The notes under the pieces were generated by a model, which saw only the letters and a list, made by a program, of their open reading frames with translations, ran no database searches and had not been told where the DNA came from. Shown piece by piece: positions 8,326 to 18,187 of a stretch of 64,000 nucleotides of DNA. This DNA is from Candidatus Glassbacteria bacterium (GTDB taxonomy: Bacteria; Gemmatimonadota; Glassbacteria; GWA2-58-10): the NCBI GenBank assembly GCA_019456185.1, contig VRUH01000012.1, positions 31,047-95,046 on the forward strand, read 5' to 3'. A program made the translations under genes and the position numbers. Within the stretch, counting starts at the first letter, position 1; each line of letters begins with the position of its first letter.

Positions 8326-9321
8326 TTAGAAGCTGGCCGACACCGCGTAGAATGTACGGTCGCTGAGCGGGTTGACTCCCAGCTCGCGGGCGATATCGAA
8401 ACTGAAACCGCGCCAGTCGAGGCCGAAGCCGATCAGCGCGCCGTTCAGCTCGCCTTCCTCGCTGAGATAACCGCCGCGGAGCCCCAGCAACATGTCTTCC
8501 GTGGCCTCGATAGATAACTCTGTGCCCAGGAAGAAACCGTCGTTTGCCGGGTTGCCCACCAGGAAGCGCTCGTAATCCGCGCTGAGCAGCAGGTTGAACC
8601 GGTCCTGCTCCAGCAGGTGCTTGAGGATGTTGTAGCCGACTCCGACCCTGATCCTGCGCGGCAGACGGTCGGACTGGTACTCGTTCTTGAACTGCATGTT
8701 CGGACCCAGATCAAGCAGAGCCGCGCCGAACTGCACAGGCACCTCTTCCAGGGGACGGTACAGCACGCCGATATCCACCGCCACGCTGGTGCCGATACCG
8801 CCCTCCATACTGGAGAGCTTCTCGCGGATATACTTCATCGACACGCCTATATCGATCTTCTTGTTGAACTTGGTAGCGAAAGAGCCGTAGATCATCCACA
8901 GGCTCTGGTCATCCAGACCGGTCAGGTCCTGGCCGACGCTGGTCACCTCGCTGGCGCCCAGGTCCCAGAGGTTCATCGTGAGAGCGAACGTGCCGATATC
9001 CTTGATCGGCATACCGATGCTGAACAGGTTGAAACTGATCTGGTCCTCGACCTCGCCGCCGGAGGGATCGCTGACCGTGAACGAAAAGCCCTCGTAACGG
9101 GAAAAGTAGAACGAGGTGTTCTGGACAGAATTCAGCCCGGCCGGGTTCCAGAGGATTGCCGTCAGGCCCTCGGCCACACCCGTGTACGCATGTCCCATCC
9201 CGATCGCCCGGGCTCCGTTTTTCTCCGCGAACTCTTCCTTGACCCCCTGAGCATACGAGGTATGCACCGCTAGCGGGACCAGAGTAATTACGGCAGTTAA
9301 AGTCAGGAATTTCCTTAACAT
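8326..9321 (-). CDS. PorV/PorQ-family outer membrane beta-barrel protein
   Basis: This 331-residue protein has a signal peptide ending near SYAQG (residue 25). The N-terminal signature GARAIGMGHAYTGVAEG, then AILWNPAGL, is diagnostic of the PorV/PorQ (UPF0164/FadL-like) family. The rest is alternating beta-strand ending in an aromatic residue (AVSASF), as expected for barrel insertion. In T9SS bacteria PorV shuttles cargo to the PorU sortase. The neighbouring C25 peptidase makes that role plausible, but PorV paralogues with other roles are common. AAGGAG lies nine bases before the ATG. Confidence 0.85.
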   Translation of the reverse strand: MLRKFLTLTAVITLVPLAVHTSYAQGVKEEFAEKNGARAIGMGHAYTGVAEGLTAILWNPAGLNSVQNTSFYFSRYEGFSFTVSDPSGGEVEDQISFNLFSIGMPIKDIGTFALTMNLWDLGASEVTSVGQDLTGLDDQSLWMIYGSFATKFNKKIDIGVSMKYIREKLSSMEGGIGTSVAVDIGVLYRPLEEVPVQFGAALLDLGPNMQFKNEYQSDRLPRRIRVGVGYNILKHLLEQDRFNLLLSADYERFLVGNPANDGFFLGTELSIEATEDMLLGLRGGYLSEEGELNGALIGFGLDWRGFSFDIARELGVNPLSDRTFYAVSASF

Positions 9322-9406
9322 CAGGTATTGCTCCTTCCAGGGGGAAGTTGTCCTTTATTCAAATCAGGTGCTGCTAACCAATACACACAGCCTGTTTATT
9401 CCGTTG

Positions 9407-12400
9407 TCAGCGACTAAGTAGTGCTTTACCGACGGCTTCCACCTCCTCTGAGGATGAGATATCTGTCACGCTTCTGCAGGTAATCTTATACAAATATACC
9501 CCGTTGGCAACTTTTTGTTGATATTCATCCGTACCGTACCAGTCCACCATGTGGAACCCCGCCGTCGGTGCGAAGGTTCGCAGTTGTTTGACCGGCCGGC
9601 CGGCGACAGTAAAGATTCTGATCAATACTTCCGCTGGCTGAGTTAGCTCGAAACAGATCGATGTTTTTTCACTGAACGGGTTCGGGTAATTCACCACATT
9701 GCTCAGCGCCAGCCCGGCGGCACTGTCGGTTATATTGAGCATCAGTTCGAGCCTGGACGAGTTGAGCGCGTTATCCACCGCCCGGAACAGGAAACTGTGC
9801 AGTCCCTCGGGCACCCGGCTCAATGCTACTTCGGCCGTTCCCTGCTGATAGCTATCCCGGTTGTAGCTGAACAGTCCGGTCAAATCCGCCGACCAGGTCG
9901 TCCCCCCGTCCACTTCCACGGTCAGTTGTTCGCCTGCCCTGCCCGTGGTGTTGATCCCGCTCTGATCGCTGAGGGCCAGCAGCAGCGTTTCATTCCGGCT
10001 TACCCTGTCTCCGTCCGAGAGTTCCCTCCCGCCGCTGAGCAGTCTTATCTCGGGAGCGCTGGTATCGCTGCTGGCGCCGCCGGTGAGCGGCAAAGCCAAC
10101 TGTTCGCTCGCCCCGGCTGCATCGGTCGTTTCGCTGGTGGCGTAGACACTGAACAAGCCGGTCGCCCCCTGCAGGCTGTCCAACGGCAGTTCGCCCGCCA
10201 GCCTGAGCGGCAGCACGAATGCTCCCGAGAACGCCCCCCCGGCTACAGTGACCGGCCCGTCGAACAGCACCGATGGCGTCCGCTCGAACGATACGTTCCT
10301 GCCGGTAAGTCCGCTGGAGCCGAGGCACTGATAGGCAATATCTACCGGCCTGCCGGTCAGCAGGAATTTCACCTGGGCCACACCCGAAAAACCGCCGTCA
10401 ACCCCGCCTCCGGGCAGGCCGACCGTGCCGCTGAATTCCACCTTGCCGCCCGGCGCGAGTTGCTGACCAGGCTCCGGTGAAACTGAGATATCCCTCGAAG
10501 GTCTATGCAAGATCAATGCCGGATCGCCGAACACGGAGTAGCGTTCCGCGTTGCCCCGGTCGCCCGCGGCCAGGTCCCACCTGCTCTGCAGGTGAATCAT
10601 CCCCAGCGGCAGCGGCTCGTCAGCGAACAGGTACTCCACGAACTTCTGGTTGAGCACCTGGTTCTGGAACGCGTAAGTCACCCTGGTGCCCGCGAAGACA
10701 GCAACCGCCCCGCCGCCGCTCTTGAGCAGGATCCGCTCGGCCATCGCCTCCTCGCGGTAGTCGTCGAAATGGCCGATCGAGCACGATGAGTTGAGCACCA
10801 GCGGCAGACGGTAGCCGTTGTTCAGCAGGGCCACGTCCCGCTCCCCGTCGAACACGCGCTCCTGGGCCCAGTGGAGGTTGCCGCCGTGGCCGAGGTAGTT
10901 GACTAGCAGCGCTCCCCTGTTCCACCAGTTAATCAGGTCCTGGTTTGCCGCGGGCTTGCGCGTGCCGATCTCGGGCGGATCGAACCGGTAGCTGTCGAGA
11001 TAAATTTTCCTTCGGACAATCCCGACCGGGATCAGCGAGTCCAGCTTCTCCGAGCCGGGGACATGGTTTAATACGAAGTCGCAGCTGCGGCCCAGCACGT
11101 AACCGTCATCGGCAACCAGCACGATCCGCCTGCTCCATTCGCCGGCGTCCCGGCCTTCCTCGTAGGCGGCGATCTTATCCAGGACCAGCTCCGCCTCGGC
11201 GGGTGTCTTGACCGGTATCCGCCCGGTGGCGATCTGGGGAAGGCCCGTTGAGTCGAAGCGGACGAACCACTCCTCGACCGCAATATCCCGGGTATCGACC
11301 CAGGGCGGAACCAGGTTCGGCCGGGACCTGCCGAGCGATGTCACTCCGCGGTAATCCACATGCCCGTCGCCGAAAAACACCACGATCTGCGGCCGCACCG
11401 GCCAGTTGGTATAGGCATCGAACAGGAAATTGCGAATGGCTACAGGGTCCGCAGAGCCGAGCGCGTACTCCGCGTAGATATCCTCGACCGCAACCACCGC
11501 CGTGCTGAAGCGCTGGCTCCGCATCCGGGCCAGCTCACCGGCCTGTTCAGCCAGCTCGCGGGGAGCGATAACCAGGTATTCCGCGCCGCTCAGCGAGCTC
11601 AAGGCGGCTGGCTGGTATGGACGGACATCCACAGGTTCGCGGTAGCCGTCATCCGCAACAGCGATAAACGAACGGGTCAGGTTCGATGTAAAAGGAGGAG
11701 CGTTGTATACAGCCTCGGGGCTCTCGCCGGGAATTACAGCAGGCTGCCCGGAAACGGTAACTTCATACAGGGAAAGCTGCGTAACTCCTTGTGCGGTAAA
11801 CCGGTATGACAGGGCAGTGAAATTGCGCCGCTCGTGAAAAGCAAGCTGGCTGCCTGACACCAGCTCCAGCGGCAGCACCGCCCGCAGCTCGAACCAGCCC
11901 AGATAGTGCCCGCGCGCGGCCAGGGTAAAACTGTTGCCCGTCTCGGCGAGCTGGCCCTCGGCCAGCTCGAACCACTCGCTGGTTATTGCGACCGGTTCTC
12001 TGTTGGTGCGGCTTTGAACAGTGCCGCCGTTGAGGGACACGGTCCAGTTGGACGGGTATTGCAGCCCGCGGCCGTAAAGCTCGAACCGCAGGCTGTGCGT
12101 TCCGGCCGACGGAGCCGCGGGCAGCGCGAATGTGCGCGAGATCAGCCCCGACCGATCCGGTTCGAGCACCCAGCCCCAGTAGTCCGGGGCGGGATTGACA
12201 GACCGGCCGCCAAGCTGTTCCAGGGCCAGGTACTGCGTGTTGTCCTCGTAGTGCAGCCAGCGCTCGGCGGCGGTCGACGGCTGCCCGCCCGAGGTATTCC
12301 CGGCTGCGGTGGCTATCCTCATCACCGAAGCCGGCGAACCTCCCCAGGTCAGCCAGTAGGCCGCATGATTTTCGTAGCGGTGACGCTCATACGAGACAGC

Positions 12401-13429
12401 TCCCGCAGGAAAAGTTACATTAAAGCGGTCAGTGCCGCGGCCGTGGAAGATTATCCTGTCGGATGCGTCAAACCGGCCGTCCCCCCCATCGAGTACGGAT
12501 ATCGCCACTTCCTCCAGCTCCGGCCCCCGGCCGATATTACTCTCCGCCAGCATCCTGTTGCCGCCGGTCAACAGCCGCATTGTCGCAATTTCCACCTGTC
12601 CCGGATCGACTCCGGCACTTTGCAGGCTGCTTCCGCTGAGGGCATACATCCCGCTGCTGTCGATCCGGATTTCGACCCAGTTCGCACCGTTGCCGAACGG
12701 CCCGGCGGCCAGCAGAGCCGTCGCATTGCCCCCGCTGCCGCGCCACCCGACAGCATCTTCGTAATTCAGGATTACATTCCGATACAGGGTCTCGTACAAT
12801 TTTTCGCTGCGGCCACCTGCACTGTACCCCGGAAACTGTGCGCTCACCTTAAACTCAAGTGACACCTGTAGTGACTCTGTTACCCGCAGAGTACCATTTT
12901 TCATGTTCCAGGCGAATGGCCGGACAATGATTTCAGCGACCGTGAAATCGCGCAGGCGGGCCGGGCCTGAGATTTCAACGGCGCGGGCATTCACCCCGCC
13001 GGCGTTGATTATTTCGGCTGCGTACTCCGTGGCGGGAACCGGGTTCCGCTCGCCTGTTACAATCGGCTGTGCCGGGAGAAGGTTACCGCAGTTAACAGTC
13101 CGGCTGGAGAGGATGTTCCAGTTGGTATTCAGGACAGCGCCGGGAGGAACGGCCACGGTGGCCTTGAACAACGGAAGTTCCGGATGGCCTGCCCGCGGAG
13201 TAACCTCGCCGCCGGCTGCCTCGATCCGGTAAAACTCTCCGGCGCCGGTCTCAACCGGCACAAGCCGCCAGGCCGGCAGACGAAAAGAAAGCACCACCCG
13301 CGAGCCGCCGCCGCCAACCAGGTCAAAAGCAGCAGTCCGGCACGGAGACTCGCCGGCCGTGGCCAGCACCATCAACAGGACTGCCGCCGGCATGGCCTGC
13401 ACTATGCGGCTGCGGGTCAGTTGGGCCAT
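9407..13429 (-). CDS. Gingipain-like C25 cysteine peptidase (PorU-like) with T9SS sorting domain
   Basis: This 1340-residue exported protein contains a peptidase C25 domain at about residues 620-1000. The catalytic dyad is readable as H848 in YLGHGGN and C883 in NSSCSIGH, 35 residues apart, close to the spacing in gingipains. The N-terminal 550 residues are beta-rich, as in PorU. The C-terminal 85 residues form a FlgD-like T9SS type A sorting domain (NYPNPFSEKT near 1250, ending NGVYLYKI). PorU is the T9SS sortase that removes sorting domains and attaches cargo to the surface; the adjacent PorV-like gene fits. It could instead be a secreted C25 protease cargo. The ATG overlaps the TGA of the Trm112-like gene. 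Confidence 0.85.
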   Translation of the reverse strand: MAQLTRSRIVQAMPAAVLLMVLATAGESPCRTAAFDLVGGGGSRVVLSFRLPAWRLVPVETGAGEFYRIEAAGGEVTPRAGHPELPLFKATVAVPPGAVLNTNWNILSSRTVNCGNLLPAQPIVTGERNPVPATEYAAEIINAGGVNARAVEISGPARLRDFTVAEIIVRPFAWNMKNGTLRVTESLQVSLEFKVSAQFPGYSAGGRSEKLYETLYRNVILNYEDAVGWRGSGGNATALLAAGPFGNGANWVEIRIDSSGMYALSGSSLQSAGVDPGQVEIATMRLLTGGNRMLAESNIGRGPELEEVAISVLDGGDGRFDASDRIIFHGRGTDRFNVTFPAGAVSYERHRYENHAAYWLTWGGSPASVMRIATAAGNTSGGQPSTAAERWLHYEDNTQYLALEQLGGRSVNPAPDYWGWVLEPDRSGLISRTFALPAAPSAGTHSLRFELYGRGLQYPSNWTVSLNGGTVQSRTNREPVAITSEWFELAEGQLAETGNSFTLAARGHYLGWFELRAVLPLELVSGSQLAFHERRNFTALSYRFTAQGVTQLSLYEVTVSGQPAVIPGESPEAVYNAPPFTSNLTRSFIAVADDGYREPVDVRPYQPAALSSLSGAEYLVIAPRELAEQAGELARMRSQRFSTAVVAVEDIYAEYALGSADPVAIRNFLFDAYTNWPVRPQIVVFFGDGHVDYRGVTSLGRSRPNLVPPWVDTRDIAVEEWFVRFDSTGLPQIATGRIPVKTPAEAELVLDKIAAYEEGRDAGEWSRRIVLVADDGYVLGRSCDFVLNHVPGSEKLDSLIPVGIVRRKIYLDSYRFDPPEIGTRKPAANQDLINWWNRGALLVNYLGHGGNLHWAQERVFDGERDVALLNNGYRLPLVLNSSCSIGHFDDYREEAMAERILLKSGGGAVAVFAGTRVTYAFQNQVLNQKFVEYLFADEPLPLGMIHLQSRWDLAAGDRGNAERYSVFGDPALILHRPSRDISVSPEPGQQLAPGGKVEFSGTVGLPGGGVDGGFSGVAQVKFLLTGRPVDIAYQCLGSSGLTGRNVSFERTPSVLFDGPVTVAGGAFSGAFVLPLRLAGELPLDSLQGATGLFSVYATSETTDAAGASEQLALPLTGGASSDTSAPEIRLLSGGRELSDGDRVSRNETLLLALSDQSGINTTGRAGEQLTVEVDGGTTWSADLTGLFSYNRDSYQQGTAEVALSRVPEGLHSFLFRAVDNALNSSRLELMLNITDSAAGLALSNVVNYPNPFSEKTSICFELTQPAEVLIRIFTVAGRPVKQLRTFAPTAGFHMVDWYGTDEYQQKVANGVYLYKITCRSVTDISSSEEVEAVGKALLSR

Positions 13430-13593
13430 CAGAATGAACGGGCCTCGTCAATCAGCATGATCGGAATATCATCCTTGATATCGTAGATCAGGCGACACGC
13501 GTTGCATACAAGCTCGTCCTTCTCCTTTTCGTACACCAGTTCGCCTTTGCACTTGGGGCAAACCAGGATTTCGAGCAACTTGTCGTCCAGCAT
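13429..13593 (-). CDS. Trm112-family zinc-binding protein
   Basis: This 54-residue protein has the Trm112/YcaR pattern [13 protein letters not shown], then [20 protein letters not shown]. The four cysteines C12, C15, C30 and C33 form a CxxC-x14-CxxC zinc site. Family members stabilise or activate methyltransferases and other enzymes. GGGAGG lies seven bases before the ATG at 13593; the longer open frame upstream to 13728 is not conserved-looking. The stop overlaps the start of the C25 peptidase gene (ATGA), so the two are translationally coupled. Confidence 0.85.
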   Translation of the reverse strand: MLDDKLLEILVCPKCKGELVYEKEKDELVCNACRLIYDIKDDIPIMLIDEARSF

Positions 13594-13627
13594 AACGCCT
13601 CCCGTTTGTAGCGTTGGTTGCGGATTG

Positions 13628-14560
13628 TTACAGCTGGTTTCTGTCGAAGCCGCTGTCCTGTAGAAAAGGCAGATCCTTACGCCACTTTGCACGGACCTTG
13701 ACCCACAGCTCCAGAAACACGCCGACACCCGTAAATTCCTCTATCTTTTTCCGGGCATCCCTGCCGATCTGCTTGAGCTGCGCTCCCTTGCGTCCGATAA
13801 TGATTTTTTTCTGGCTCTCGCGCTCCACATATATCAGCGCGCGGATATAGATTTTCCCGGCCGCGCGTTCCTTGTACTCATCCACCGCCACGGTGGTTGC
13901 GTATGGAAGCTCATCGCGGGTGGACTCGAAGATAGTCTCGCGGATCAGCTCCGCGGCGAAAAACCTCATCGGCTGCGAGGCGATCTGCTCAGGGTCGTAA
14001 AGGAACGGTCCCTCCGGCAGCCTGCCTGCTATCTCCCCGAGCAACTCCTCGACACCCTCGCCGTGCAGGGCGCTGACAGGTACGATCGCCTCGAAGATGC
14101 CCGAGTTGTCGAAACGCTGAATCAGCGGCAGCAGCGACTCTTTCTCCACCAGATCGACCTTGTTGATCACCAGCAGGCGCGGCACGTCGAGACCGCCAAG
14201 CCGCTTGAGCAGCTCTTCCAGTTCCGGGTCGTGCCTGCTGCGCGCCTCGATCATCACCACCACCAGGTCCGCGCCGCTGACCGCCTTGAAACTGGCCCGG
14301 ACCATGAATTCCTGCAGCCTGTCGCGCGGGTCGATAACTCCGGGCGTATCGATAAACGCCACCTGCCAGTTGTCCCGGCTGAGGATACCCAGTACCTGCT
14401 GGCGCGTGGTCTGCGCCTTGCGGCTGACAATCGAGATTTTCTGACCCAGCATGGCGTTGAGCAGGGTGCTTTTGCCCACGTTGGGCCGTCCGGCAATCGC
14501 CACGATCCCGCTGCGGGTAACCTTGCCGCTGTCTGCGCCTGCCGCCTCATCGAGCGCCAC
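13628..14560 (-). CDS. era: GTPase Era, ribosome assembly factor
   Basis: Era binds 16S rRNA and couples 30S maturation to growth. The G1 loop GRPNVGKST, the G3 motif DTPG and the G4 motif NKVD are all present. The C-terminal KH domain has [13 protein letters not shown]. The frame is open to a GTG at 14662, giving 34 extra unconserved residues. The GTG at 14560 is chosen because GGGGAGAG sits seven bases before it and gives a normal-length Era (310 aa). The gene lies 34 bases upstream of the Trm112-like gene on the same strand and directly downstream of tRNA-Lys. Confidence 0.95.
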   Translation of the reverse strand: MALDEAAGADSGKVTRSGIVAIAGRPNVGKSTLLNAMLGQKISIVSRKAQTTRQQVLGILSRDNWQVAFIDTPGVIDPRDRLQEFMVRASFKAVSGADLVVVMIEARSRHDPELEELLKRLGGLDVPRLLVINKVDLVEKESLLPLIQRFDNSGIFEAIVPVSALHGEGVEELLGEIAGRLPEGPFLYDPEQIASQPMRFFAAELIRETIFESTRDELPYATTVAVDEYKERAAGKIYIRALIYVERESQKKIIIGRKGAQLKQIGRDARKKIEEFTGVGVFLELWVKVRAKWRKDLPFLQDSGFDRNQL

Positions 14561-14703
14561 TGCCGCACTCTCCCCGGGTGAAGGTAACGCGTTCAGATAA
14601 GATACGATGTCGATATTACACCCGCACGGCATCGGGGGCAAGGATTGCCAAAAATCGCGCACCCTGCGCTGCTGAAAATCAACATAATCATCAGGAAATA
14701 AAA

Positions 14704-14779
<76 letters not shown>

Positions 14780-14987
14780 ACTGAATCGGACAAGAATAAG
14801 GTTGGATTAACCTCTCGGGAAGGGAATGCCGTTTCCTTTAACTGCCGGACTGGCCGCGAATATAACAGCTGCGGCAATACCGATCAAGTTATTTTTTACC
14901 TGCAGGCCGGCACACCGCGGCGCTTGCCTCGGCGGGTATTCAGGTTTTAACTGGCCGTTTAAAGGAAAATTCCGGCGGGAAAGTCGT

Positions 14988-15149
14988 TCAGGCGCTTCTG
15001 GAGAGGTTTCCTTTGGAGCGGCCGGCTTCCTTGGCCATCTTCAACGCTATCGTCGAACAGCAGTCCAGGCAGTTAAACAGGGCCAAAAAGTGCTCCTTGG
15101 CGGGCATTTCCTGCTTGCCGAGGAATACCAGGTGCTTGTGCTTGCACAT
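14988..15149 (-). CDS. Small cysteine-rich (zinc-ribbon-like) protein, 53 aa
   Basis: The protein begins MCKHKHLVFLGKQE and has the cysteine knot CLDCC at residues 27-31. Together C2, H4, H6, C27, C30 and C31 could bind a metal. The start at 15149 is chosen because AAGGA lies seven bases upstream; an in-frame ATG at 15182 would add 11 residues. It lies alone between tRNA-Lys and the divergent DUF6599 gene. No named family is recognised with confidence. Confidence 0.6.
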   Translation of the reverse strand: MCKHKHLVFLGKQEMPAKEHFLALFNCLDCCSTIALKMAKEAGRSKGNLSRSA

Positions 15150-15342
15150 GCTGTTATCCTTTTTCCGGTCGTCCGTTTTCATGGTCAACTCACTTAATAC
15201 TTTATCAGTAGCAATAACTATACCAGTTGACTCTTGACTGGTCAGGCCTGTTCCACTAAGATTGTTTTCAGGCATTTCGACGTTTCCGCAGTCTCCAACT
15301 CGCTTTGGTTCCGGGAAATTATTGTCCGGGAGACGGCCCACA

Positions 15343-16275
15343 ATGTATTTGACCGGTACAGTTCAGGTTTTATTCAGTCCGCTGCTGACAGGAGTCTTTT
15401 TAACCGCAGTGCTGGCTTGTAGTTATAGCGGCAGCGAAGATCCGAGTATCGACGATTTACGCTCCTTTGCCGTGCCTCCCGGCAACTGGGCTCAGGATGG
15501 AATCGATGTATTTTACGGCCCCGCAAACCTGCACGAATATGTCAACGGCGGTGCGGAACGGTATCTGGGTTACGGGTTTTCCGGCCTGTACATCGCGGAT
15601 TTCACAAACTCGTCAAAACAGGGCACGCTGCGAGTTGAAATCTATCTGATGGATAACCCGGCCAACGCATACGGGATTTTCTCCTCCGACCGCTCAGGCC
15701 GGGACCCCGGCGGTATCGGCAGCGACGCCGACCTGGGCGACTACCTGCTCCAGTTCTGGCAGGGACCATGTTTCGTCAGGGTCCAGGATATCGATTTGTC
15801 GGGCGGACTGGGCGAGGAGTTGGCGCAGTTCGGCAGGAAAATCGGCGCCGCAATCCCCTTCCCGGCAGGCGAGGGCAGGCCCCGGCTGCTGAAAGCCCTG
15901 CCGTCCGAGGGTGTCGTCGAGGAAAGTATCTGCTACTTCCATACTCATATCTCGCTGAACAGCTTCGTCTACCTCGGCGACAGCAATCCGCTGAATCTCG
16001 GCATGCAAACCGGGGCAGTGACAGCCGAGTACGCTCTCGGCCGGAGCAGCCGGAAATACTGCCGTCTGGTACTGGTCCGCTACCCTTCTCCGGATGACGC
16101 CCGGAAGGCGGCGAGAGCGGTCAAACTCTCTCCGGAGGCTCAATCGGCCGGACTGGTTGACATATCTACGGCCGGAAACCATCTGCTGACAGTATTCGGG
16201 GATGCCCCGGCAGACTGGTTCAATCGAATTAAACTGGAAATCGCTGATACACTTTCCCGGTTTCAGGAGGAATAG
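15343..16275 (+). CDS. DUF6599-like putative lipoprotein
   Basis: This 310-residue protein has an N-terminal hydrophobic segment ending in a lipobox (AVLAC, Cys 26), so it is probably a membrane-tethered periplasmic protein. The body matches the pattern of DUF6599 proteins: FYGPANLHEYVNGGAERYL near 50, EIYLMDNPANAYGIFSSDR near 92, then a repeat of the same fold. It is the first gene of a two-gene unit: the ribosome site of the following Tat-exported DUF362 gene overlaps its last codons. This context suggests a shared periplasmic function. The start at 15343 gives the best signal peptide; the open frame extends to 15262. Confidence 0.75.
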   Translation: MYLTGTVQVLFSPLLTGVFLTAVLACSYSGSEDPSIDDLRSFAVPPGNWAQDGIDVFYGPANLHEYVNGGAERYLGYGFSGLYIADFTNSSKQGTLRVEIYLMDNPANAYGIFSSDRSGRDPGGIGSDADLGDYLLQFWQGPCFVRVQDIDLSGGLGEELAQFGRKIGAAIPFPAGEGRPRLLKALPSEGVVEESICYFHTHISLNSFVYLGDSNPLNLGMQTGAVTAEYALGRSSRKYCRLVLVRYPSPDDARKAARAVKLSPEAQSAGLVDISTAGNHLLTVFGDAPADWFNRIKLEIADTLSRFQEE

Positions 16276-17271
16276 ATGAGCGCCAGCGAGGAACGGAAAA
16301 ATATCGGCCGCAGGGATTTTATCCGCCATGGCGCCGCAACCGCTGTCGGCCTGGGGATTGGCCTGGCAACGGAATCGCGGGCACAGAGTGACCACAAAAG
16401 CAAAAAAGATACGCGCTCGCGGGTGGTCCTGGTCCGCGATGCGGCGGCGATGACGCCAGAGGGTCAGCGCGAGAGCGAGCTGATGGGCGGGATGCTGGAA
16501 CGGGCGGTGTGCGCCTATACCGGAGAGCAGGACGGCGTGAGCGCGATCAGGCATTTTATCAATCCCGGGGACACAGTGGGCATCAAGATGAACGTGATGA
16601 TGACCGCCACTCATCCCGAACTGGTGGCCGCGCTTGCCCGTCTGCTGGTCAGGGCAGGCGTCAGTAACGAAAAAATTATCGTCTGGGACCGGGACAACGC
16701 CGGTATCGGCGTGAAAGGAGCCTACGAGCGGAAGATGCATTACGGGTTCGGCGATAACTCGGTGAGCCGGATCATAACCGAAGAGGCCACCGCGCTGATC
16801 AATATCCCGGCTCTCAAGAGCCACTGGCTGAGCGGAATGGCCGGTGCGATCAAAAACTGGTGCGGCGCGGTGACGGCGATCAACGTCCGCGACTACGACA
16901 CCCCGTTCCCGATTCACGGGGACAGCTGCGCGGATCTCGGCATGCTGGGCGCTATCGATTCGATCAGGGACAAAAGCCGGCTGGTGCTGCTCGACTGCCT
17001 GCAGCCGCTGTTCGAGGGTGGTCCGCAGGTGAACCCGGCCTACCTGTGGCGCTACGGCGGATTGATGGCGGCCGAAGACCCGGTGGCGGTGGACACGCTA
17101 TGCACGAAACTGCTCCAGGCCAAGCGCGACCGGCATCGCGGCCGCCCCTGGCCGATCAACCCGCCGCCGAAACATGTCCCGTTGGCCGACACAAAATGGG
17201 GCCTTGGCGTCGCCGATCCGGAACGGATTGACCTGATAGCCCTGGGAGAGGAAAAAGACCGGTTGATCTGA
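16276..17271 (+). CDS. Tat-exported DUF362-domain protein
   Basis: This 331-residue protein has a twin-arginine signal (GRRDFIRHG, residues 11-19, then a hydrophobic stretch to SRAQS near 37). The DUF362 domain follows: VGIKMNVMMT near 98, VSNEKIIVWDRDN, and IINIPALK-like LINIPALKSHWLSG near 174. Tat export implies folding or cofactor insertion before secretion; members often sit with Fe-S or redox proteins, but no ferredoxin cysteines are seen here. AGGAGG lies just before the ATG inside the end of the upstream DUF6599-like gene, so the two are coupled. Confidence 0.85.
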   Translation: MSASEERKNIGRRDFIRHGAATAVGLGIGLATESRAQSDHKSKKDTRSRVVLVRDAAAMTPEGQRESELMGGMLERAVCAYTGEQDGVSAIRHFINPGDTVGIKMNVMMTATHPELVAALARLLVRAGVSNEKIIVWDRDNAGIGVKGAYERKMHYGFGDNSVSRIITEEATALINIPALKSHWLSGMAGAIKNWCGAVTAINVRDYDTPFPIHGDSCADLGMLGAIDSIRDKSRLVLLDCLQPLFEGGPQVNPAYLWRYGGLMAAEDPVAVDTLCTKLLQAKRDRHRGRPWPINPPPKHVPLADTKWGLGVADPERIDLIALGEEKDRLI

Positions 17272-17325
17272 CCGGCTCCTGACTTGCAGGGATGCAACTT
17301 GTTTGGAAGTTTATAAACGGGAGAA

Positions 17326-18174
17326 TCAGTCTTCTTTCCTGCGCCCCTTGCGGCTGGCGCTTTCGAGGATTTTTCTCTCCCGCTTGCTCAGGCTTTCGAT
17401 CCCGCTGCAGCTGATCTTGTCCAGGACTCGGTCCACTTCCTCACGGCCCTGTTCCTCGTGTTCCTGCCGCTGTTCGACCAGCCTGATTCTCTTGCGCCGC
17501 CGTCTTTCGTAGAACTTGTCACTGATCGTCGAGAGGCTCCAGTCCTTCTTGAGGTAGATATAAGCGATCAGCATGCCGGACAGGTGTGCGAAATGCGAAA
17601 CGTTGGATTGAAAAGGCATCAAATACAGCTCGATTCCGGCCAGCAGCAGGACGAAATACTTGGCGGGGATCGGAAAGATCAGCATGAACAGCACCTGACG
17701 GTTCGGGAAACACATCCCGTAGGCCGCCAGCACGCCGAATATCGCGCCGCTGGAGCCGATCAGCACCTGGCCCGGACTGCCCGCGTCGATAATCAGCGGC
17801 AGGCCCGAGGCGAACACGGCATAGAGCAGGCCGACCACCGTGCCGATCAGCAGGAAAAACGCACCGAACTCACGGCTTCCCCAGTTTCGCTCCAGTTCTC
17901 CGCCGAACATCCACAGCGCGAACATGTTGAACAGCAGGTGCCAGAGGCCGTCGTGCATGAAGATATAGGTGGTGAACTGCCAGATCGTGAAATACCCGGT
18001 CACCATCGTCGGGGTAAGCCCGAATGTTCTGATCCAGAACGCGCTGCCCGCCGCCAGAAACAGCTTGCCGATCAGGAACGAGGCCGTGCTGATTATCAGC
18101 ACGTACTTGACGAACGGGGTGAGCGACCCGCCGAAACTGTAGCGAATTCCCTCGTATGACGGGTTATACCGCAC
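17326..18174 (-). CDS. Rhomboid-family intramembrane serine protease
   Basis: This 282-residue membrane protein has six or seven helices. The catalytic Ser is S142 in IGSSGAIFG and the catalytic His is H197 in HFAHLSGML; the L1-loop/helix-2 signature HLLFNMFALWMFG (79-91) is intact. It cleaves transmembrane substrates within the bilayer. A basic cytoplasmic tail of about 70 residues (RRRRKRIRL and following) is added. The GTG start lies 13 bases after the YfhO stop, making it the last gene of a five-gene minus-strand envelope operon. Confidence 0.92.
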   Translation of the reverse strand: MRYNPSYEGIRYSFGGSLTPFVKYVLIISTASFLIGKLFLAAGSAFWIRTFGLTPTMVTGYFTIWQFTTYIFMHDGLWHLLFNMFALWMFGGELERNWGSREFGAFFLLIGTVVGLLYAVFASGLPLIIDAGSPGQVLIGSSGAIFGVLAAYGMCFPNRQVLFMLIFPIPAKYFVLLLAGIELYLMPFQSNVSHFAHLSGMLIAYIYLKKDWSLSTISDKFYERRRRKRIRLVEQRQEHEEQGREEVDRVLDKISCSGIESLSKRERKILESASRKGRRKED

Positions 18175-18187
18175 TGTCTTCTCTCAT

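Noticed and set aside
13594-13728. N-terminal extension of the Trm112-like gene
   Set aside because: The extension is unconserved-looking, overlaps the 3' end of era, and GGGAGG marks the internal ATG.
14780-14987. Possible gene or riboswitch upstream of tRNA-Lys
   Set aside because: No frame with coding character and no convincing structure was seen in this 208-base gap.
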